From Succinivibrionaceae bacterium UBA3769 (GTDB taxonomy: Bacteria; Pseudomonadota; Gammaproteobacteria; Enterobacterales; Succinivibrionaceae), in NCBI GenBank assembly GCA_002372325.1, contig DFFT01000016.1, positions 1 through 5,182 of the forward strand: a stretch of DNA of 5,182 nucleotides, read 5' to 3'. Positions within the stretch are counted from its first letter, which is position 1. Every line of letters starts with the position of its first letter. The translations under genes were made by a program, and so were the position numbers. Below the pieces are notes generated by a model. It did no database searches, was not told where the DNA came from, and saw only the letters and a list, made by a program, of their open reading frames with translations. Shown here piece after piece: positions 1-5,182 of the stretch.

Positions 1-91
1 TGATCCTAAGATTATTGCTCAAGTTGAAATCTATAAATCTTCAGGAATATAAATTACTAACTGTCATGTAATAGTAAATTGATGTTTATCA
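1..91 (+). other. Left edge: possible 3' end of a plus-strand gene, then AT-rich spacer
   Basis: This short AT-rich stretch precedes a plus-strand terminator hairpin. One frame (from base 2) reads DPKIIAQVEIYKSSGI and then stops with TAA at 50-52. Another frame (from base 3) stays open to a TAA at 69-71 but gives a leucine-rich peptide that looks less like a protein end. A plus-strand gene ending at 52, about 40 bases before the hairpin, would explain the T-tract orientation. I do not recognise the family, and 16 codons are too few to decide. Otherwise only a small TTGAT/ATCAA inverted repeat is visible at 79-92. Confidence 0.2.
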
Positions 92-125
92 AGCCGACAG
101 CGCAAACTGCCGGCTCTTTTTATTT
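92..125 (+). terminator. Rho-independent terminator, oriented for plus-strand transcription
   Basis: The stem AGCCGACAG (92-100) pairs with CTGCCGGCT (107-115) over nine positions with one A/C mismatch, around a six-base loop CGCAAA. It is followed by a C and the T-rich run TTTTTATTT (117-125), the classic order for plus-strand termination. The hairpin lies immediately beyond the stop of the minus-strand amidase at 126. On that strand the stem is preceded by an A-rich run and followed by only a weak T-tract, so any minus-strand termination would be weaker. A shared terminator between convergent genes is the simplest reading. Confidence 0.55.
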
Positions 126-665
126 CTACACTCCCAGTTTGCAATTAACCTCGTCCGCCAAACTACCCATTCTTTCAAATAGCCAGTTTCCCGGACAACT
201 CTTTCTAGCAAACCACCTGTGAACAGTCAGGAGCATTTCGTCACTCTTGACCTTATACCTCAATGCTTCCCCACGGTCAGCAATCCACACCGGCCGCTTC
301 TTGCAGTTCCGTCTGCAGATGTCAGTGCACAGATTAACCAAACTCTCATACACCTCCGGTTTCATGGCATAGGGCTCCGTCAGATCAGAAGCGCATTTGA
401 TGGTAACGGCCCGCTGGTCATTGTCCCGGGAGGATGAGCACCACGAGCGGTTATCCTCATCAACACAAAGTCAGATCCTGCCGTCAGCCCCGATGGCATA
501 GTTGCAGCTTGCCTGCCTGTCTTTGCCGGCAAAGCAGCCGCAGATCCTCTCCACAGAAAGCTGCCCCACCACCGCATGAGGGGTAATTCGATCTATCGCA
601 TGAGTCCTTCTGCCGGAATGGTTGGGACTCAGGCCCGTGTAGCTTACGAGTTTACTGCTCTTCAT
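126..665 (-). pseudogene. N-acetylmuramoyl-L-alanine amidase (phage endolysin), interrupted by an in-frame TGA
   Basis: This is a phage endolysin of the zinc amidase (Amidase_2 / T7-lysozyme-like) superfamily, which cuts the amide bond between muramic acid and the stem peptide at host lysis. Reading from ATG 663-665 gives 179 codons plus TAG, a normal length for the short single-domain form. Family features are visible at both ends: SKLVSYTGLSPN near the start, the first zinc-ligand region ITPHAVVGQ (His30), RQASCNYAIGADGRI (residues 50-64), DNRSW, and the C-terminal LTVHRWFARKSCPG with presumed zinc ligands His149 and Cys157. The frame is broken only by TGA at 471-473 (codon 65), where relatives usually have a small residue such as Gly or Ala. 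The reading frame does not shift, because homology resumes in the same frame. In addition, the stretch I expect to read TIEVASD reads TIKCASD (Lys90), losing a conserved acidic residue. The start is chosen for a strong AAGGAG seven bases upstream. It overlaps the holin end by 14 bp. I see a nonsense-inactivated gene. Recoding or a base error are the alternatives. Confidence 0.85.
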
Positions 666-1104
666 TTTTGTTCTCCTTATCGTCATTTTCTGATTTATCG
701 TGTAGCTGCTTAAGGGCTTTCTTCACCACCCTCGGAATAGGAAGTCCCAGATGGGAGGCGTTCTCCAGAAGGCTTACACCTTCATTGGAGAGGTAAAAGA
801 AAATCACCGCGGTTCTGAGCACGCTCCCGGTCTGGAAGATTCTGGCATCAAGAATGCTGGCAATGCCTACCAGGAGGAACGTCATGATCTTTTTGAAGAT
901 CCCCCTCCAGCCCACAGCGCTTGACAGGCACTTATCGAGAATCCCGCACATAACGCCGTTGATGTAGTCGATAACCGTAAAGGCAATCAGGGCATACAGG
1001 AGCCCGTCGCAGCCTCCGAGAAAGTACCCCAGCCACCCGCCTATTCCGGTAAACACCGCTTGGCTGTTATTTGCCATCTTCTCTGCTATGGCAAATTTCT
1101 TCAT
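652..1104 (-). CDS. Phage holin, TcdE / phage holin 4 family
   Basis: Holins assemble in the inner membrane and open it at a set time so that the endolysin reaches the wall. The 150-residue product has the order typical of the phage holin 4 / toxin-secretion (TcdE-like) family. A hydrophobic first segment (GGWLGYFLGGCDGLLYALI, residues 22-40) is followed by DYINGVMCGIL, then LSSAVGWRGIFKK before a second hydrophobic segment (about 73-85). Next comes the well-conserved LRTAVIFFYLSNEGVSLLEN (96-115), then GLPIPRVVKKALKQL. The tail (135-150) is very hydrophilic and charged, as holin tails usually are. Stop is TAA at 654-652, overlapping the amidase start. The start is uncertain. ATG 1104-1102 gives the usual family length but has only a weak GGGA. 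A TTG at 1158-1156 with AGGA four bases upstream would add 18 residues, and ATG 1077-1075 would shorten it by nine. No frame damage is seen, unlike its partner amidase. Confidence 0.85.
   Translation of the reverse strand: MKKFAIAEKMANNSQAVFTGIGGWLGYFLGGCDGLLYALIAFTVIDYINGVMCGILDKCLSSAVGWRGIFKKIMTFLLVGIASILDARIFQTGSVLRTAVIFFYLSNEGVSLLENASHLGLPIPRVVKKALKQLHDKSENDDKENKNEEQ
673..678 (-). promoter_or_regulatory. Strong Shine-Dalgarno of the amidase, inside the holin gene
   Basis: On the minus strand, AAGGAG at 678-673 stands seven bases before the amidase ATG (665-663). This decides the start over the ATG 21 bases upstream (684-686), which lacks such a site and would add a non-family MTIRRTK extension. 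The site lies within the last codons of the holin, so the two lysis genes are translated from overlapping sequence on one transcript. Confidence 0.7.
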
Positions 1105-1195
1105 AATGTCCCAATTTTTGTGTGTGATACGGTACAGATTCGCCAGTAATCTTGCCAAGAATTCCTGAGGCCTTAAAATGAGGAGTTAAGACCTG
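1105..1195. other. Divergent intergenic region between holin and the plus-strand ORF
   Basis: About 90 bases separate the holin start (minus strand) from the first plus-strand ORF. A promoter serving each direction would be expected here, or the holin has lost its upstream phage operon. On the minus strand there is TTGGCA (1158-1153), close to a -35 box, but the best hexamer 18 bases on is TACCGT, a poor -10. AGGAG at 1181-1185 is a possible ribosome binding site for the ORF at 1196. I see no convincing complete promoter and no phage structural gene, although tail or fibre genes commonly precede a holin. Confidence 0.3.
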
Positions 1196-1555
1196 ATGTC
1201 ATCTCCCTTTTTAATTCTCTCATCGGCCGGGAAAAAGCTCCCCCGGGAAAAGGCTCTGGCCGTGTCCGCTCCGAAAGTCCCGGAGTACGAGGTCTGGTTT
1301 TTCTGCCACGGTACGGTGCCCAACGTAACCGGAGCTCCGGTGATCAACGAATTCCATGCGGCCAGATCCCGGTATGTTCAAAAGGAGGATCCCGAGCAGC
1401 CTGATGAACCGGGGGATTTGGCGATGGTGAATTTTCTGGCGGGGATGGTGAATTTTCTGGTGTCGGCGCTTTTGAACAATGAAGTAAGGAGCTTTCCTCA
1501 GAAAGTCGGGGGAATACTTCAGGGATTGCGCGGAGAAGGCCGCAAAACAGCTTGA
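1196..1555 (+). CDS. Uncharacterised 119-aa ORF, possibly the front of a frameshifted gene
   Basis: I do not recognise this product. ATG 1196 has AGGAG ten bases upstream, a slightly long spacing. Codons about 10-72 look like real coding sequence, with mixed charged and aromatic residues (for example VPEYEVWFFCHGTVPNVTG, then a charged RYVQKEDPEQPDEPGD) and G/C-rich third positions like the methylase. After about 1415 the frame becomes hydrophobic (MVNFLAGMVNFLVSALLNN) over a 21-bp tandem repeat. The next frame (1 mod 3) instead gives a glycine-rich GFGDGEFSGGDGEFSGVG that ends at a TGA at 1480-1482. Just upstream, that same frame has two TGA codons at 1402-1407. The frame ends in TGA at 1553-1555, after which coiled-coil-like sequence continues in other frames. 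It may be a small intact gene with a membrane segment near residues 76-92, or more likely the first part of a decayed longer gene. The antisense ORFs here show no family features. Confidence 0.35.
   Translation: MSSPFLILSSAGKKLPREKALAVSAPKVPEYEVWFFCHGTVPNVTGAPVINEFHAARSRYVQKEDPEQPDEPGDLAMVNFLAGMVNFLVSALLNNEVRSFPQKVGGILQGLRGEGRKTA
1423..1464. repeat. Two-copy 21-bp direct repeat
   Basis: GATGGTGAATTTTCTGG occurs at 1423-1439 and again at 1444-1460, a period of 21 bp. This is exactly seven codons, so the repeat keeps the reading frame. In the frame of the 1196 ORF it gives the heptad MVNFLAG / MVNFLVS. In the next frame it gives GDGEFSG twice. The first 17 bases of each copy are identical, suggesting a recent duplication by slippage. 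Confidence 0.75.
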
Positions 1556-1691
1556 GAAAGCAAGGAGTCTGCAGTTCAAAATCTGGAAAAGCAGAAAGCT
1601 CTTTCAGAATGCAGTATGGCAGCAGCCAGCAGGCATAAAAGCCCGGAAGCTGTGATTCAGAAGCTTCAGGGATCGCGATTAAGGATTTAGA
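1500..1691 (+). pseudogene. Scattered coiled-coil peptide fragments in three frames, remnant of a decayed gene
   Basis: No frame is open across this interval, yet protein-like pieces follow one another on the plus strand. Frame 3 (from 1500) reads EYFRDCAEKAAKQLEKARSL. The frame of the 1196 ORF, after its stop, reads ESAVQNLEKQKALSE and then PEAVIQKLQ. The methylase frame just before its start reads GIAIKDLE. Read with two frameshifts these make one Lys/Glu/Ala/Gln-rich helix of coiled-coil character. The simplest view is a plus-strand gene broken by small indels whose end abuts the methylase. It may be the rear half of the ORF beginning at 1196. The family is unknown, and chance open stretches cannot be excluded at this length. 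Confidence 0.3.
1681..1685 (+). promoter_or_regulatory. Shine-Dalgarno of the large methyltransferase
   Basis: AAGGA stands seven bases before ATG 1693, the first ATG in a frame that opens after TAA 1636-1638. This supports 1693 as the start. No clear promoter is visible directly upstream, so the transcript may begin farther left, for example near 1105-1195. Confidence 0.6.
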
Positions 1692-1692
1692 A

Positions 1693-4600
1693 ATGGACAA
1701 TCTGAGCAAGGAACAGTCTCTTTACCGGTTTATCACCAGTGAAGGAGACTTTTTTACGGATGATTACCTTGATGAATCATTTGCCGGCAAGGTTTATGAG
1801 AATTCGTTTCTGGGCAAAAAGAACAAGATCTCGGAAGATGATTTTGCCGTCTCTGCCAATGCCTCCGTTTCTGATGTCCGGTCTTCTGCCGCCTCTGACG
1901 CATCTTCCTCTTCCATATCCTCCTTACCATCATCATTTTCCTCTGCAGCGTTATGGGGGAACAGCGCTGACATCAAGGCCGGCATCAAAAATGCCATGAG
2001 CAAGCTCCGGGATCTTTACGGAGAGTACAAGGCCAAAATCCATGATCCTCGTTCAGATGCCAAGGGAATAATAAAAGAAACCTCCGACTTCCACGGCAAA
2101 CTGCTGGAGGATATCCTCTGGTACCGGCACGAGGTCATTGGCGGTCAGGCTGACAAGGACGGGCATCCCGTTCCCTACAGCGAGATCTATTATCTTAACG
2201 GTCCTGATGACAAGGATAAATCCATTGTTCCGGTACGGCACCTTATCCGCAATAAAAATGATGATTCCGTGAGAATGCTCATCATGGAGATGCAGCCCGA
2301 AATTGAAAACGGGTCATATGCTCCCGGCGGTCTCTGCGACCAGCATCTTCCCGGTAAAACCTCTGAAGATGAAGCAAAACAGCCTCAGCGGTATTTCCGG
2401 GAACAGTGGAAGGATGTCTTTAAGGTACCTGAAGGTTATCACATCAGCCCCTCGGTAATCAGAGATGCCATTTCTGAAATCTCTCACGGAGAAAAGTCTC
2501 TCCGGCCGGAATACATCCTTCTTCTGGCCGGCCCCAGAATCTACCTCATAAAAACCAGCGTCTGGGATCAGCAGTCCTATCTCATGCTGGACATTGATGA
2601 ACTCATATCCGGCATGACGGCTTCCCAGAAATCCGAGGATTTATTCACCATCTTCTGGCTCCTGGTGGCTGCTCCTGAGCTCCTGGGAGATACCGGCATG
2701 ATTGCCAGGCTCATTGAGGATAACAGAAGCCATGCCTATTCTGTAACCTCAGAGCTTAAAACCGGCGTTGTGAATGTCATCAAGATCCTGGGCAACGAGG
2801 CCAGCCATTATTTCGAGAAACACCCGGAGAGCAGTTTTTACCGGGATTTCTCCAAGACCGGAAAGGATCGGGAAAACTTTAACGCCGCTGTACTTAATGA
2901 CTGTCTTATCTATGTTTACCGGCTTCTCTTTATTTTCTTTGCGGAATCCCGCAAGGGGGAACTCGGGCTGGTACCGGAAAGAGACGATGCCTACGATCTC
3001 GGGTACTCCCTGGAGCATCTTCGGGTGCTGGCGCTTCGGAAGCTCCGTTCCCGGGGTGAAACCGAGGACTTCTTCTTTGATAACTCCATGAAGAAGCTCT
3101 TTATGCTTTACGGCAAGGGCTCCTCAGACCTTATCATGAAAAACGGCTACCGTCCTGAGGGCAAGGGCGGACTTACCGAGGAATGGCTCCGCCGCATCGA
3201 TTCTCCGATATTTTCAGATGCGGGACTTACCTATTTCAAGGATCTCCGGATCCGGAACTCCGAATGGCAGAAAATCCTGAAGAACCTCTCCGTAACCCGG
3301 AGAAAGAGCAAAAACGGCCGGATCAGAACCGGACTCATTAACTACGCCGCACTGGGGGTTAACCAGCTGGGCGCCGTGTATGAAAACCTGATGTCCTACC
3401 GCTGCTACTACGCAGAACAGGATCTTATTCAGGTGCACAACAGCAAGGAGACCAATCCCGACCTCTATCTTCTGGATAACTATGACAATCTGGGGCGTTA
3501 CGATTTTAAGAACGAGGTGGTGCACGATCCCGAAGATCCCAGCCGCCCCCTGATTGTCAGCAAGGGCTCCTTTGTCTACTGGCTGAGCACCCTGGATCGC
3601 AGCCGTTCCGCTTCCTTCTACACTCCGGTATCCCTTACCAGAAGCACGGTCAAATACACCTTGCAGGGGATCCGGGAGCGTTTGGACAAGGGTGAAATGG
3701 ACTATCGGGAGATTCTGGATCTTAAGATATACGAGCCGGCCATGGGCGCTGCAGCCTTCCAAAACGAGGTAATAGATCAGCTGGCAGAGCTTTACCTTGA
3801 CTGCGCCATCAAGGACGAATCCCGCAAGGCTGACGGCAAAAAGCTCCTGCCGGAGCAGTATCGTAACGAACTCACCAAAGTCAAAGCCTTCATTGCCACC
3901 CGCAACGTTTACGGGGTAGACATGAACCCCCATGCTCTGGAGTTAGGAAAGCTGGCCCTGTGGCTTAACACCATTCACCGGGGCATGGAGCCGCCGTTCT
4001 TTGTAAACCGTCTCTGTGTGGGAAATGCCGTGCTGGGAGCCTCGCTTACCTGCTACAGCACCACCGCGGATGACAAGGTGAAGGGCGGTGTTTCCTCCTG
4101 GTGGGAACGCCGGAATCCCCCGAGAGTGGATTTTCCGGCAGGACGGAATACCAAAAGCACCAAGAGAAAGGGTTTTAAGCGGGATCCGTTAAGCTATTAC
4201 ACCTTCCTTCTTCCCACAGGAGAAATGGGGGAGGGCCTTAAAATTTCCAAAACCGCTGATATCACCGGCTGGAGAACTGCAAACAAGGACAATCTGGACG
4301 CTTTTAAGCTGAAACTCGCAGACTGGACAAAACCTCTTCGGGATGCAGATATTCGCCGGCTCCGGAGAATTTCCAACGCCTTTGATGTGAAGCTCCGGCT
4401 TTACTACCAATACCAGTCCGAGCTTACCGGCGTTTCCGCTGTTATCAATGATGTCTGGCCCAATTACAGCAAAGCAGCCAAGGAGTCAGGAGCGATTGAC
4501 CTTTTTCAGGGAGCCTTCCGGGTAAACTTTAACCAAAAGACAGATCTCCTGAAAAAGCTGGATCGGGACGGCTCGCCGGCTTCTCAGGTACGCACAGTGA

Positions 4601-5182
4601 TGGATTACTGGTGCGCTCTCTGGTTCTGGCCTGTGGATAAGTTTGCCGAACTCCCGAACCGCGATCAGTACTGGAGTGATCTGGAAGCCATTCTCGATGT
4701 GGATAACATGAAATCCGTTATTGAGAAAAAGCTAAAGCCCCAAACCACCAAAGGCCAGCCCCTCAAAAAGTCCGCTGAGAAACAGTCTCAGGAATATGAC
4801 TTATTTTCAGGTTCTGAAGGGCCGGGGCAAGATCCGGAAATGGAAATCATTGAGACATTTGAAGATTACCAGCCTCATATGAGCTTTGAGGAACTTACAA
4901 AGGTTGCCGATACCGAGTTTGAAGAAAAGCTGGACAAGGCTTTCTGGGACAGTCCTCGTATCCGCATTGTTAAGGAAGTCTCTGCCCGCAAGAAATTCTG
5001 CCATCAGGAGCTGGAATTTCTGGAGGTATTCTGGGAGCGGGGCGGCTTTGACATTATTGCCGGAAATCCCCCTTGGGTGGTGCCTTCCTTCGACGTCATA
5101 AGCGTCCTCTCGGAAAGGGATCCTTCTGCGGACGTAAAGCGCATCAAGGCTCCGGATGCTCTTAAAGAAGCTACGGAAAAGG
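1693..5182 (+). CDS. Very large Eco57I-type adenine-N6 DNA methyltransferase, DISARM DrmMI-like (3' end outside window)
   Basis: One uninterrupted frame gives 1163 codons and continues past the window. The protein is a gamma-class amino-methyltransferase that should transfer methyl from SAM to the N6 of adenine in DNA. In order: an N-terminal part starting with GDFFTDDYLDESF (residues 18-30); a Ser/Ala-rich linker (about 57-86); helical sequence (about 91-130); RPEYILLLAGPRIYLI (271-286); YRLLFIFFAESRKGELGL (409-426); LGAVYENLMSYR (559-570); and SASFYTPVSLTRSTVKYTL (639-657), the YTP region before the methylase core. SAM motif I is atypical, EPAMGAAAF (681-689) instead of DPACGSGxF. Motif II is YGVDMNP with Asp743, and LCVGNAVLGA lies at 774-783. 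Catalytic motif IV is NPPW at 1125-1128, about 440 residues after motif I because of a long insert containing FLLP (838-841) and MDYWCALWFWPVD (970-982). The target-recognition part and the end lie downstream. From family memory this architecture fits methylases of phage-defence islands, class 1 DISARM DrmMI first, over BREX PglX, whose motif I is of the DPACGSG type. A solo type IIG/L-like enzyme is the alternative. The methylase assignment is firm. The system assignment is inference. Confidence 0.85.
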   Translation, partial: MDNLSKEQSLYRFITSEGDFFTDDYLDESFAGKVYENSFLGKKNKISEDDFAVSANASVSDVRSSAASDASSSSISSLPSSFSSAALWGNSADIKAGIKNAMSKLRDLYGEYKAKIHDPRSDAKGIIKETSDFHGKLLEDILWYRHEVIGGQADKDGHPVPYSEIYYLNGPDDKDKSIVPVRHLIRNKNDDSVRMLIMEMQPEIENGSYAPGGLCDQHLPGKTSEDEAKQPQRYFREQWKDVFKVPEGYHISPSVIRDAISEISHGEKSLRPEYILLLAGPRIYLIKTSVWDQQSYLMLDIDELISGMTASQKSEDLFTIFWLLVAAPELLGDTGMIARLIEDNRSHAYSVTSELKTGVVNVIKILGNEASHYFEKHPESSFYRDFSKTGKDRENFNAAVLNDCLIYVYRLLFIFFAESRKGELGLVPERDDAYDLGYSLEHLRVLALRKLRSRGETEDFFFDNSMKKLFMLYGKGSSDLIMKNGYRPEGKGGLTEEWLRRIDSPIFSDAGLTYFKDLRIRNSEWQKILKNLSVTRRKSKNGRIRTGLINYAALGVNQLGAVYENLMSYRCYYAEQDLIQVHNSKETNPDLYLLDNYDNLGRYDFKNEVVHDPEDPSRPLIVSKGSFVYWLSTLDRSRSASFYTPVSLTRSTVKYTLQGIRERLDKGEMDYREILDLKIYEPAMGAAAFQNEVIDQLAELYLDCAIKDESRKADGKKLLPEQYRNELTKVKAFIATRNVYGVDMNPHALELGKLALWLNTIHRGMEPPFFVNRLCVGNAVLGASLTCYSTTADDKVKGGVSSWWERRNPPRVDFPAGRNTKSTKRKGFKRDPLSYYTFLLPTGEMGEGLKISKTADITGWRTANKDNLDAFKLKLADWTKPLRDADIRRLRRISNAFDVKLRLYYQYQSELTGVSAVINDVWPNYSKAAKESGAIDLFQGAFRVNFNQKTDLLKKLDRDGSPASQVRTVMDYWCALWFWPVDKFAELPNRDQYWSDLEAILDVDNMKSVIEKKLKPQTTKGQPLKKSAEKQSQEYDLFSGSEGPGQDPEMEIIETFEDYQPHMSFEELTKVADTEFEEKLDKAFWDSPRIRIVKEVSARKKFCHQELEFLEVFWERGGFDIIAGNPPWVVPSFDVISVLSERDPSADVKRIKAPDALKEATEK

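Noticed and set aside
471..473. Selenocysteine at the amidase TGA
   Set aside because: The family has no redox cysteine at this position and no evident stem-loop directly follows the TGA. A nonsense mutation is simpler.
219..577. ORFs overlapping the amidase in other frames
   Set aside because: Both strands are open over the broken amidase, but only the minus-strand frame of the amidase gives family motifs on each side of the TGA.
1135..1158. Possible minus-strand promoter TTGGCA with 18-bp spacing to TACCGT
   Set aside because: The -35 hexamer is good but the -10 matches only three of six positions, and the holin is normally read from an upstream late operon.
1220..1709. Two antisense ORFs of about 120 codons across the decayed region
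   Set aside because: Their composition (runs of Ser-Pro or His-Lys-Arg) and lack of a ribosome binding site suggest complements of plus-strand coding remnants.
1739..2003. Overlapping ORFs on both strands near the methylase start
   Set aside because: They are shadows of the serine-rich part of the methylase. The protein sequences are low-complexity Met/Pro/Leu or Arg/Glu strings without family features.
3214..3933. Minus-strand ORF of 239 codons inside the methylase
   Set aside because: It is antisense to the region containing the YTP and SAM motifs of the methylase, shows no recognisable motif, and is explained by the codon bias of the sense strand.
1693..5182. BREX PglX as the identity of the methylase
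   Set aside because: PglX proteins carry a DPACGSG-type motif I and catalytic NPPY, while here it is EPAMGAAAF with NPPW and a much longer gap between them.

Overview
The window joins two unlike pieces of DNA: the lysis module of a phage or prophage on the left (minus strand, about 126-1104), and the start of a very large DNA methyltransferase gene of a defence or restriction type on the right (plus strand, 1693 to the end). Between them lie about 590 bases that look like decayed coding sequence. The holin (TcdE / phage holin 4 type) and the amidase most resemble lysis proteins of phages and prophages of anaerobic Firmicutes-like hosts. The DNA is of moderate GC, with heavy use of CGG arginine codons. 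That is not enough to name a host, and no rRNA, tRNA, CRISPR array or complete insertion sequence is visible.

Left to right: 1-91 may hold the 3' end of a plus-strand gene, followed by a good rho-independent terminator hairpin at 92-125. The minus-strand lysis pair follows. The holin (652-1104) and the N-acetylmuramoyl-L-alanine amidase (126-665) overlap by 14 bp, and the amidase has a strong Shine-Dalgarno sequence inside the holin 3' end. The amidase is interrupted by an in-frame TGA at codon 65 and has Lys at a position I expect to be Glu, so the lysis module is probably dead.

From 1105 to 1692 there is no convincing intact gene. One 119-codon plus-strand ORF (1196-1555) has a Shine-Dalgarno-like sequence and plausible codon use in its first two thirds. 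It contains a 21-bp tandem repeat and is followed by coiled-coil-like peptide fragments scattered over several frames, as expected of a frameshifted gene.

From 1693 a single plus-strand frame stays open for 1163 codons and runs off the window. It encodes the N-terminal and central part of an Eco57I-type / gamma-class adenine-N6 DNA methyltransferase: a YTP motif, an atypical SAM-binding motif I (EPAMGAAAF), an acidic motif II (YGVDMNP) and, some 440 residues after motif I, the catalytic NPPW. The layout is that of the very large methylases of phage-defence islands, with class 1 DISARM DrmMI as the leading candidate. No DrmD-type helicase lies immediately upstream, and the downstream partners are outside the window, so the system cannot be named from this piece alone. 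Overall this looks like a defence gene next to, or inserted into, a decaying prophage.
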